44,855 nt of DNA, taken from HB2-32-21 sp041603535. GTDB lineage: Bacteria; Pseudomonadota; Gammaproteobacteria; Pseudomonadales; Porticoccaceae. The notes under the pieces are model-generated. The model was not told where the DNA came from and did no database searches. It saw nothing but the letters and a program-made list of their open reading frames with translations. Each line of letters starts with the position of its first letter. The stretch's first letter is position 1. Position numbers and translations under genes: made by a program. The DNA lies in contig JBFIEE010000026.1 of the NCBI GenBank assembly GCA_041603535.1, positions 1-44,855 on the forward strand. The letters are read 5' to 3'. Of this stretch, positions 35,456-41,809 are shown piece by piece.

Positions 35456-36037
35456 ATGGGCTTTAGAAAAAATCACGACAGAGACGAATCCCTGGTGTCA
35501 CCAGGGCGGCGGCGCATACTGGGTTTAGCCGCGATGGCAGCCGCTGGCTTTGCCATGGCGCCGGCCATGGCGCAGGTTCAGCCCCGCGGCGAACGGGTTC
35601 TGACTTTTGAAAACCTGCATACCGGCGAAAAGCTCAAGACCGCCTACTGGGCCAATGGCACCTACATCAAAGACAATCTCGCCGATATAAACCATATTCT
35701 GCGGGATTTCCGCACCAACGATGTTATGCCTATTGATCCAAAACTGCTTAATCTGCTCTACGCGCTGAAGCTCAAGGTAAACAGCAACAAGCCTTTCGGC
35801 ATCATCTCTGGTTATCGCTCCCCGGCAACCAATACCATGCTAAACGCCAACTCAAGCGGCGTTGCGTCGCGTAGCCTGCACCTGGAAGGTAAAGCCATCG
35901 ATATTCGTGTCCCCGGCCAGAATCTTGCCGGTCTGCACCAGGCTGCACTCGCGCTGCGTGGTGGTGGCGTCGGCTATTACCCCGGTAGCGGTTTCATCCA
36001 TATGGATACCGGCCGCGTTCGCTTCTGGAACGGATAA
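35456..36037 (+). CDS. YcbK/DUF882 family M15A peptidase, Tat-exported
   Basis: A 193-residue zinc-peptidase-like protein of the YcbK (DUF882, MepK-type) family; E. coli MepK cleaves 3-3 peptidoglycan cross-links. The N-terminus has a twin-arginine signal (GRRRILGLAAMAAAG, Arg18-20) and a likely cleavage after APAMA. Zinc-site residues are His142 and Asp149 in LHLEGKAIDIR and His182 in FIHMDTGRVRFW; SGYRSP is at 118-123. It follows the L,D-transpeptidase gene across 450 bp, so a cross-link maker and a cross-link cutter are neighbours. The ATG at 35456 follows AGGGTGA. Confidence 0.94.
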   Translation: MGFRKNHDRDESLVSPGRRRILGLAAMAAAGFAMAPAMAQVQPRGERVLTFENLHTGEKLKTAYWANGTYIKDNLADINHILRDFRTNDVMPIDPKLLNLLYALKLKVNSNKPFGIISGYRSPATNTMLNANSSGVASRSLHLEGKAIDIRVPGQNLAGLHQAALALRGGGVGYYPGSGFIHMDTGRVRFWNG

Positions 36038-36044
36038 GCACTCA

Positions 36045-36605
36045 CTACCGGACAGGGCGAAGACGACTAAGTACCTGATGGGCCAACACGGCACCGGACT
36101 TAATGGCCTCATTAAGGTCAACCGACAGGTGCCCGGTATCTGCCAGATAATCAGCCTTAACCTGCCACTGAGAGTGACCATCGCTAATGGTGGCCCTGGC
36201 GCCGAGCCCCTCACGGGCGGCTTTACCATCACCGCTATCCCTGTCGCCGCCATCACTAGCATCACCGCCATCACCAACAATCTTTAAATTGACTAACTTC
36301 ATGCCATCGTAAACGGTGATATTCATATTCACCACGCAGTGGTGTTTCAACACTTTTTCAAACAACGCGGCGGTGATCACAAAGGGTTCCGTACTTGTGG
36401 CATAGGGCCGCAACACATTGATTACACCGTGCGGTTTGAGTACCGCCACCGCGGCCTCATCAAGCTGCACCAGCTCATCACCGCCCACTGACTCGTGGCC
36501 AACGATGAGACTCCCCATGCTCGACCCACTGACCACGGTCGCAACAATCAGCGCCGCCGGACCGCCGCCGACAATGAGCAGCGGTGTATCAATGACCGCA
36601 GACAT
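36045..36605 (-). CDS. Hypothetical protein with Rossmann-type FAD-binding start
   Basis: I do not recognise this 186-residue protein as a whole. It starts like a flavoprotein (TPLLIVGGGPAALIVA, dinucleotide motif at residues 13-18), but lacks the later FAD motifs and is far shorter than a flavoprotein monooxygenase. A Gly/Asp-rich low-complexity stretch (about 111-127, GDGGDASDGGDRDSGDG) splits it, and the C-terminus (SVDLNEAIKSGAVLAHQVL) resembles the last helix of FAD enzymes. It lies 19 bp downstream of the cyclase gene on the same strand and its end faces the YcbK gene 7 bp away. It could be a degraded oxidoreductase or a small binding protein. Confidence 0.6.
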   Translation of the reverse strand: MSAVIDTPLLIVGGGPAALIVATVVSGSSMGSLIVGHESVGGDELVQLDEAAVAVLKPHGVINVLRPYATSTEPFVITAALFEKVLKHHCVVNMNITVYDGMKLVNLKIVGDGGDASDGGDRDSGDGKAAREGLGARATISDGHSQWQVKADYLADTGHLSVDLNEAIKSGAVLAHQVLSRLRPVR

Positions 36606-36624
36606 GTCTTTTCCTGGGCCCGCT

Positions 36625-37587
36625 TTAGAAAATCGCCAGCGGATTGACCGGGCTGCCCGTCACACCCTGAAAACGAATCGGCGACATCATGAACTGGAAC
36701 TCCCAGCGACCCAGTCGTTCGCAGGTTGCGGCCAGCTCTTCGAGCTGACAGTTGTCAATAAGCCACAGGCCCATTGCCACAATACCCACCATATGGATGG
36801 GCATACTGACAGTTTTGTAGCCCGCCGGGGTAACGTCCTGGGCAACGTCGGAGCCGATCATGGCGACCCCCCGCTCCTGCAACCAGGGCAGACAGGCTGC
36901 CTGATAGCCCGAGCGAGGCTTGTTAGCGTTATAAGCCTTTTTCTGCGCAATGCGGGCACCGCCCTCACCCGTACGAACGAGCAACACATCGCCCGGCTCA
37001 ACACGCACGCCCGCAGCCTGCTCCGCCGCTTCCAGATCTTCCGGGAAAACATGATCGGCCGCATCCAGCACATCAACACCGCGTAAGCGCGGGATATCCA
37101 GCAGAATGCCGCGGGTAGTGACGCCCTCCTTAACCGCCAGCACATCGTGGGTTAAGGCGCCGTTACGATCAGACACCTGGGATGAGGAAACGCCGTTGTA
37201 CATTTTCCCATCCCAAAACAGATGCGCCAACGAATCCAGATGCGTGACATCAAGACCGTGAAAGACCATGCCAATGTACTCCTGCGCGGCCCCTGCCCGG
37301 CCAGCACCAAACAGACCCTTGCGCCCTTCTTCGTCCAGCCCCAGCCCGGTGGACAGCATGTAGCGCTGAGACTCAACGGTCGCGCCGGGCTGTAAGCCGG
37401 TTTTAATATCCCAGCTGCACGACACCGAAATACCTTCCCGAACCAGGCTCGCGGAAGACACCCGCTTTGTCGGTGTTAAATGATTCATGGTGCCCAGACG
37501 ATCATCGTCGCCCCAGCGGCCCCAGTTCGACAAACTATCGAACCAGCTTAATACGACCTCTTCACTCGGTGGTGTTGGCATTTTCAT
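36625..37587 (-). CDS. Cyclase family protein (kynurenine formamidase-like hydrolase)
   Basis: A 320-residue cyclase/formamidase-family metal hydrolase. The metal-binding motif HGLDVTHLDSLAHLFWDG (His110, His116, Asp118, His122) matches the family HxGTHxDxPxH pattern in a variant form. The N-terminus (NWGRWGDDDRLGTMNHLTP) is that of the larger cyclase subgroup often found in gene clusters for steroid, terpene or aromatic degradation. AGGAG precedes the ATGs at 37587 (3 bases away) and 37581 (9 bases away), so the true start may be the second. The hypothetical Rossmann-type gene follows 19 bp downstream. I infer hydrolysis of a ring-opened or amide intermediate; substrate unknown. Confidence 0.92.
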   Translation of the reverse strand: MKMPTPPSEEVVLSWFDSLSNWGRWGDDDRLGTMNHLTPTKRVSSASLVREGISVSCSWDIKTGLQPGATVESQRYMLSTGLGLDEEGRKGLFGAGRAGAAQEYIGMVFHGLDVTHLDSLAHLFWDGKMYNGVSSSQVSDRNGALTHDVLAVKEGVTTRGILLDIPRLRGVDVLDAADHVFPEDLEAAEQAAGVRVEPGDVLLVRTGEGGARIAQKKAYNANKPRSGYQAACLPWLQERGVAMIGSDVAQDVTPAGYKTVSMPIHMVGIVAMGLWLIDNCQLEELAATCERLGRWEFQFMMSPIRFQGVTGSPVNPLAIF

Positions 37588-37849
37588 AATCTCCTATTTA
37601 TTGGAATTAATTCAATTTTAGTTGGGGGAAGCTCAGCCTGATCTGATATTTTTGTGTTGGTGATCTCCAGCCGGGTCGACCGAAAAGGGTTGTAGCCAGA
37701 CCACCGAGCATAGACGCAGCTGAAGAACCTGTAAATCTTTGCGCACCCCCCGTCCACTCGTGCTTCTGCCTGCTGTGCTGTGACTTTCCAGACTCAAAAG
37801 CCATGCTCGACAGAGGATTCAGTTTTTATGTCGCTTTAGCTAAGCAGAC

Positions 37850-37891
37850 GGTAGCGATTTCGGTAGCTGTGTTGGTAGCCAGGTCGGTAGC
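37850..37891. repeat. Four GGTAGC boxes at exact 12-bp spacing
   Basis: GGTAGC begins at 37850, 37862, 37874 and 37886, each followed by six variable bases. The conserved half and variable half of each unit suggest either decayed 12-bp slippage repeats or an iteron-like protein-binding array. Confidence 0.85.
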
Positions 37892-37944
37892 CGTGCAGCC
37901 AGCAGCTATGTCGACACCGGTCATGTCGACTATAGTGACAACCA

Positions 37945-37971
37945 CGTAGTGAGAACCCCGTAGTGAGAACC
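37945..37971. repeat. 14-bp-period direct repeat
   Basis: CGTAGTGAGAACC occurs exactly twice, at 37945-37957 and 37959-37971, separated by one C. It lies about 140 bp upstream of the thiolase-like gene. Confidence 0.9.
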
Positions 37972-38107
37972 ATAATAAAAGCGTGCCAATCATGAGCCAC
38001 GGCACGTGACCCAACACTGGACCCAGCGCTGCGCTAAACCCAAAACCGAATACCCGCAAACCTATTGACGACCTACTCCTAAAACCCACCAATAACAGGC
38101 AACAGGC

Positions 38108-39301
38108 ATGAACTTCAGCGACAAAGCAGTCATAACAGGGGTCGGAGAAACACCCTATACACGCGGTGGCAGCAATAAATCATCCGTGCATTTAATGCTG
38201 GAAGCCATTCGTAATGCTGCGGCTGATGCAGGCCTCAGGCCCAGCGAGCTGGATGGCATAGTTCCGCCCTCGGGTATTTTTTCGGAAGAGCTGGCGGCCA
38301 ATCTGGGCATCGCCGATATGCGCTACTCCGTGACCATACTCACCGGCGGTGCCAGTGCAGTCACCGGCCTACAGGACGCAGCGACCGCCGTGGCAAATGG
38401 CCTCGCCAACCACGTTTGCGTGGTCGGTGGCTGGAAGGGGTACTCGGCCCTGCGCCCAAAACCAGGCCCAAAGCGCAAACCCCAGTCCGAGCCGGGTGCC
38501 GTACCCAAAGCCCTCGCTAAAACAGCCATGACCCTGTCCATCAGGGATTTTTATTCACCCTATGGCGTAACCCTCCCGGTTCAGCTCTATGGCTGGCTCG
38601 CCACCCGCCATCGTCAACTGTATGGCACGCAACCAGAAGATACCGGCGCCATCGCCATCGCTGCCCGCAAGCATGCCCAACTCAACGACAAAGCCCTGAT
38701 GAAAGGTCAGGAACTGACCATGGAGCAATACCTCAACGCCCGCTGGATTTCCGAACCCTTTCGCTTATATGACTGCTGTCTGGAAACCGACGGTGCCTGC
38801 GCCATCATCGTCTCCAACCCAGAGCGCGCCAAAGACCTGGCGAAAAAGCCCATCTACATTGCTGGCGCCGCCGAGGGCCATCCCTATCCCGCTGACGATA
38901 TCGCGGCGCGGCCCGACCCTTTTCAGATTGGCCTGTCCTTCGCTGCCCAGAAAGCCTTTGACATGGCCGGTATCAAAGTCCACGACATGGACTTTATGCA
39001 GATCTACGACTGCTTCACCTACGTGGTAATGCTACAGATGGAAGCCATGGGCCTGTTCGAGCGCGGCGGTATCGCCGATTACGTTAAAGATGGCGCCATC
39101 GAACTCGGTGGTGTCTGCCCCATCAATACCCACGGTGGCCTGCTCAGCGAAGCCCACGTCGCCGGCGCCAACCATATCGTCGAAGCTACCCGCCAGTTGC
39201 GCGGTGAGTGTGGAGAACGTCAGGTCAAAAACGCCAAACTCGGCCTGGTGACCGGCTGGGGTGATCTGGGTGACGGCAGTATTGCGGTGCTGCATAACTA
39301 G
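38108..39301 (+). CDS. Thiolase-fold lipid-transfer-like protein lacking the nucleophilic Cys
   Basis: A 397-residue protein with the full SCP2-thiolase fold pattern (AVITGVGETPYTRGG at the start, INTHGGLLSEAHVAGANHIVEATRQLRGE near the end), but the nucleophile loop reads LTGGASAVTG instead of the Cys-containing NACASAST. It therefore cannot be a normal thiolase. Similar Cys-less relatives include Ltp2-type retro-aldolases of steroid side-chain degradation, in which tyrosines act; here Tyr300 lies in MQIYDCFTYVVM. Ltp2 works with a DUF35 OB-fold partner, and none is next to this gene. I infer aldolase or non-decarboxylating C-C lyase activity on an acyl-CoA. A HigB remnant begins immediately after its stop. 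Confidence 0.9.
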   Translation: MNFSDKAVITGVGETPYTRGGSNKSSVHLMLEAIRNAAADAGLRPSELDGIVPPSGIFSEELAANLGIADMRYSVTILTGGASAVTGLQDAATAVANGLANHVCVVGGWKGYSALRPKPGPKRKPQSEPGAVPKALAKTAMTLSIRDFYSPYGVTLPVQLYGWLATRHRQLYGTQPEDTGAIAIAARKHAQLNDKALMKGQELTMEQYLNARWISEPFRLYDCCLETDGACAIIVSNPERAKDLAKKPIYIAGAAEGHPYPADDIAARPDPFQIGLSFAAQKAFDMAGIKVHDMDFMQIYDCFTYVVMLQMEAMGLFERGGIADYVKDGAIELGGVCPINTHGGLLSEAHVAGANHIVEATRQLRGECGERQVKNAKLGLVTGWGDLGDGSIAVLHN

Positions 39302-39379
39302 CTAACTGGCTATTGGCCTGTCACTTTCGAATTCATAGACGGCAATGCCTACCTCTTAAACTACGAGGATTATCACTAA
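39302..39379 (+). pseudogene. higB: C-terminal remnant of a HigB toxin
   Basis: Immediately after the thiolase-like stop, the frame ending TAA 39377-39379 reads GYWPVTFEFIDGNAYLLNYEDYH from 39308 (split: GYWPVTFEFIDG then NAYLLNYEDYH). This matches the conserved C-terminus of HigB/RelE-type toxins (W-VTFEF-DG-AY-L-YEDYH). The whole N-terminal two-thirds are missing, so no toxin can be made. The antitoxin remnant starts 5 bp downstream, the standard higB-higA order. Confidence 0.8.
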
Positions 39380-39384
39380 CGGTT

Positions 39385-39671
39385 ATGTACAATCCCCCTC
39401 ATCCTGGCGAGTTTATCCAGGCCACCTACATGGAGCCTTTTGGCCTTTGTTGCCGCTATCTTGCTGAAAACTCGATGTCTCCCCTTCAACTTTAAACAGG
39501 ATACTCAAGAAGCAAAGCGGTGTTAGCCCCGAAATGGCGCTGTTTCTGTCAAAAGCGCTTGGGCGTAGCCCTGAAAGCTGGCTATCTATGCAACATGCCT
39601 TCGATTTCATGCAGGCTAAAAAAAGCATCAAGCTTTCAAATGTACGTAAGGTCAAATTAAATGCAGCGTAA
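39385..39671 (+). pseudogene. higA: HigA family antitoxin gene broken by a single-base frameshift
   Basis: From the ATG at 39385 the frame reads MYNPPHPGEFIQATYMEPFG..., the typical HigA N-terminus, but ends at 39495. Reading one base differently from about 39472 gives VSPSTLNRILKKQSGVSPEM, then ALFLSKALGRSPESWLSMQ and so on to LNAA and TAA 39669-39671, the expected rest of the XRE helix-turn-helix antitoxin. Restoring one base between 39471 and 39472 rejoins both halves into a normal 96-residue HigA. Either a real inactivating deletion or a sequencing error; with the toxin truncated, real decay is plausible. Confidence 0.85.
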
Positions 39672-39728
39672 CGAGTCAAGCCAGCTGATGCGAAAAGCAC
39701 ACAACTGCTTGAAGCGTTAGAGCGCATC

Positions 39729-40421
39729 ATGTCCTCATCTGAACGCACGGCTGTACAAGCGAAGGCTGATCACGTCGCCAAGATGGGCGAAGAGATCGGC
39801 ACGATATACAGCGCGCTCTGGCAGGAGATAGCGTGGATCAACAAAAAATGGGCACAGTACGTAGAGTTGTTCGGTACTAGTCCCGAACGTATAGAACTTT
39901 TGAACCGCGCAGCAGCGTCAATCATTCGTACGGTTCAAGATACTCTCTGGGAGGATGTCCTGCTCCATCTCGCTCGCCTAACCGATCCGCAGAAGTCGAT
40001 GGGTAAAGCAAACCTCAGCGTGCGCCACCTCGCCGCCTTGCTAGCTAGTTCTCCCATCAACACGCAGGTTGAACCTCTAGCCGCTGCAGCGCTTGCGGCC
40101 TGTGAGTTCGCTCGAGATTGGCGCAACCGTAGGCTCGCTCATCGCGATCTTGATCTCGCGCTCGGCAAAAACGTTGAGCCACTTGCGCCGGCCTCTCGCG
40201 CAGCTGTGAAAGCCGCGCTTGCCGCACTTGAAGAGCTTTTGAATGCCGTCTCTCTGCACTACCTGGATTCGACCACCCTCTTCACCCTCGATCCAGGAGG
40301 AGAAGATGCAGTTTCTCTTCTGTACTTGCTAAGGGATGGTCTTCAGTATCGAGATGATCGTCTTGCGCGCATAAAGCGTGGTGAGCACAAGCCAGACGAT
40401 TTCAAACACGAGACGCTGTAG
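39729..40421 (+). CDS. AbiU2-like HEPN domain protein
   Basis: A 230-residue, mostly helical soluble protein. It contains a HEPN-type RNase motif, R-x5-H, as DWRNRRLAHRDLD (Arg132, His138), with an upstream helix WEDVLLHLARLTDP, a pattern I associate with AbiU2-like HEPN proteins of phage-abortive and toxin systems. No transmembrane segment. The ATG at 39729 has only a weak upstream site; the same frame is open back to the HigA stop (39671), so translation might begin slightly earlier at a rare start. It sits between the higBA remnant and a transposase fragment, typical of a defence or toxin gene acquired by transfer. Enzymatic activity is inferred from the motif only. Confidence 0.72.
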   Translation: MSSSERTAVQAKADHVAKMGEEIGTIYSALWQEIAWINKKWAQYVELFGTSPERIELLNRAAASIIRTVQDTLWEDVLLHLARLTDPQKSMGKANLSVRHLAALLASSPINTQVEPLAAAALAACEFARDWRNRRLAHRDLDLALGKNVEPLAPASRAAVKAALAALEELLNAVSLHYLDSTTLFTLDPGGEDAVSLLYLLRDGLQYRDDRLARIKRGEHKPDDFKHETL

Positions 40422-40432
40422 TGCGCATCAGC

Positions 40433-40450
40433 GGGGTCAGGTCTTGCAAT
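40433..40450 (+). repeat. REP-like 18-bp repeat, copy 1
   Basis: GGGGTCAGGTCTTGCAAT, which recurs with one mismatch at 40562-40579. The two copies bracket the RAYT fragment, as expected for the target repeats of REP-associated transposases. Confidence 0.75.
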
Positions 40451-40477
40451 CAAGCATAGCCTCGTTACACTCCCAGG

Positions 40478-40615
40478 ATGAGCAGACCCCTAAGAATAGA
40501 ACTGGCTGGCGGCCTTTGCCATGTCACCTCCCGTGGCGTGAAAAACGGGGTCATGAAAAATGGGGGCAGGTCTTGCAATACAGTACTTGAATACCAAAAT
40601 AGTTACTCACTTTAG
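40478..40615 (+). pseudogene. N-terminal fragment of a REP-associated tyrosine transposase (RAYT)
   Basis: The ATG at 40478 starts MSRPLRIELAGGLCHVTSRG, the unmistakable N-terminus of RAYT/TnpA-REP proteins (usually ...PLRIE.PG..YHVTSRGN). After about 21 codons homology stops and the frame runs through the second REP-like repeat to a TAG at 40613-40615. Over 100 residues, including the catalytic tyrosine, are missing. A relic of a mobile or domesticated transposase next to its repeats. Confidence 0.82.
40562..40579 (+). repeat. REP-like 18-bp repeat, copy 2
   Basis: GGGGGCAGGTCTTGCAAT matches copy 1 at 17 of 18 positions, 129 bp away, same orientation. It may mark the deletion endpoint that removed the rest of the RAYT gene. 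Confidence 0.75.
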
Positions 40616-40691
40616 GTTAGCTGGGTCTAAAACCAACAGCGTCTAGCCTTGCAATAACGTCATTTATCGCATTACTGACAAGCGGGCAAGC

Positions 40692-41495
40692 TTATTGCGC
40701 CAGCACCCCGCCATCGATCACCAGCTCTGTACCGGTAATAAATGACGCATCATCGGAGGCGAGAAAGAGTACGCCGTTGGCGATATCGCGGGGTTTTCCC
40801 AGACGACCAATCGGCGTGGATTTGATCATGTCCTGGCGCGCCGCTTCCTTGGCTTCATCGCCACTATTTTTGGCAATGGCGCGCATGGCGCTTTGCAGTC
40901 CTTCGGTTTCCATGTAACCGGGGTGGATTGAGTTGACGCGGATATTAAAGCCCAGTTTGGCGCATTCAAGAGCGGCGGCCTTGGTGGCCAGGCGCACGCC
41001 GCCCTTGGAGGCGCAATAAGCGGTGGAACCGACGGCGCCGATGAAGCCCATGATTGATGAAATATTGATAATGGAGCCACCACCCTCCCACCTGGAGGCC
41101 CGCTCGCGCATGGGCGGTATGCAGTGTTTCATACCCAGGAATACGCCTTCCATGTTAATGCTCATCATGTGTTGCCAGTCTTTGAGCTCCATTTTGTCGA
41201 TGCGCCCGCCGGTGCCGATACCTGCGTTATTCAGCAAAATATCTACGCCGCCGAAATGCTCTCGGGTTCTGGCTACCACCTCAATCCATTGCGCTTCGCT
41301 GGAGGTATCCTGACAAAGAAATATGGCGCTACCGCCAGCCTGATTAATCGCCTCGGCGGTGGCAGCACCCAGCTCCTCGCGCAGGTCGGTTAATACCACC
41401 TGTGCGCCGCCTTCGGCCAGTCGTTTGGCGGATGCTGCGCCCAGGCCGCGCGCTCCACCGGTGACTATTGCTACCTTGCCGTCTACTCGATTCAT
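40692..41495 (-). CDS. SDR family oxidoreductase
   Basis: A 267-residue classical short-chain dehydrogenase: cofactor motif TGGARGLG near residues 12-19, NNAG, catalytic Ser in INISSIMG, YCASK (Tyr and Lys four apart), and the C-terminal ITGTELVIDGG. The Asp at the end of the second strand (LTDLRE) suggests NAD preference. Its closest relatives by pattern are 3-alpha/7-alpha/20-beta-hydroxysteroid and glucose-1-dehydrogenase types. It is a third SDR in the window and not a copy of the tandem pair at the left end. It is likely monocistronic, diverging from the M16C protease gene. Confidence 0.94.
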   Translation of the reverse strand: MNRVDGKVAIVTGGARGLGAASAKRLAEGGAQVVLTDLREELGAATAEAINQAGGSAIFLCQDTSSEAQWIEVVARTREHFGGVDILLNNAGIGTGGRIDKMELKDWQHMMSINMEGVFLGMKHCIPPMRERASRWEGGGSIINISSIMGFIGAVGSTAYCASKGGVRLATKAAALECAKLGFNIRVNSIHPGYMETEGLQSAMRAIAKNSGDEAKEAARQDMIKSTPIGRLGKPRDIANGVLFLASDDASFITGTELVIDGGVLAQ

Positions 41496-41809
41496 GCTTT
41501 GTCCTCGTTGTGGTGTTTAGTTCGTTATCGTTAGTTGTTATCGCGCTTAGTTGTATGCTTTTGCCTTTGCCAGATGGCTTTTGCGCGCTGCAAGCCAGAC
41601 CGGCCTGGCGACGATTGTTGGATTTTTCATGTAGTTACCCCCGTTGAGCGGGTCGTGTCAGAATATGGAGAATCAGGCATTTTATCGACAACAATTCTAA
41701 TGTAGCCGACAGCTGCCCATGTCGCTAGCGGTATTACACCGCGCCATTCGGCGTTAGAATGGTAGCCAAATTCGAGTTTGTCGTTTGTCATAGCCAAGGT
41801 GAATGTTGT
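41496..41809. other. Divergent spacer between SDR and M16C protease genes
   Basis: These 314 bp contain no supported gene. A short direct repeat, TTAGTTCGTTATCG (41517-41530) and TTAGTTGTTATCG (41531-41543), lies upstream of the SDR. An AAGGTG ribosome binding site (41796-41801) precedes the protease ATG at 41810. No clear promoter pair was found. Confidence 0.5.
41517..41543. repeat. Short tandem direct repeat upstream of the SDR gene
   Basis: Two adjacent units of 14 and 13 bp, TTAGTTCGTTATCG and TTAGTTGTTATCG, differ by one missing C; a third partial TTAGTTG follows at 41548. Confidence 0.8.

Larger units (their letters stand above)
37588..38107. other. 520-bp divergent spacer with short periodic repeats
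   Basis: No convincing gene; a minus-strand frame of 88 codons (37826-38092) has a repetitive Ala-Thr composition caused by the DNA repeats and is rejected. The spacer holds four GGTAGC boxes exactly 12 bp apart (37850-37891), a doubled CGTAGTGAGAACC (37945-37971), and a 10-bp palindrome GAATTAATTC (37604-37613) just upstream of the cyclase gene. Confidence 0.6.

Noticed and set aside
37826..38092. 88-codon minus-strand open frame
   Set aside because: Its Ala-Thr periodic sequence comes from the 12-bp DNA repeats; no family resemblance and no ribosome binding site.
39313..39495. 60-codon frame overlapping HigB and HigA remnants
   Set aside because: Only its part from 39385 is meaningful (HigA N-terminus); the upstream part is out of frame with HigB.
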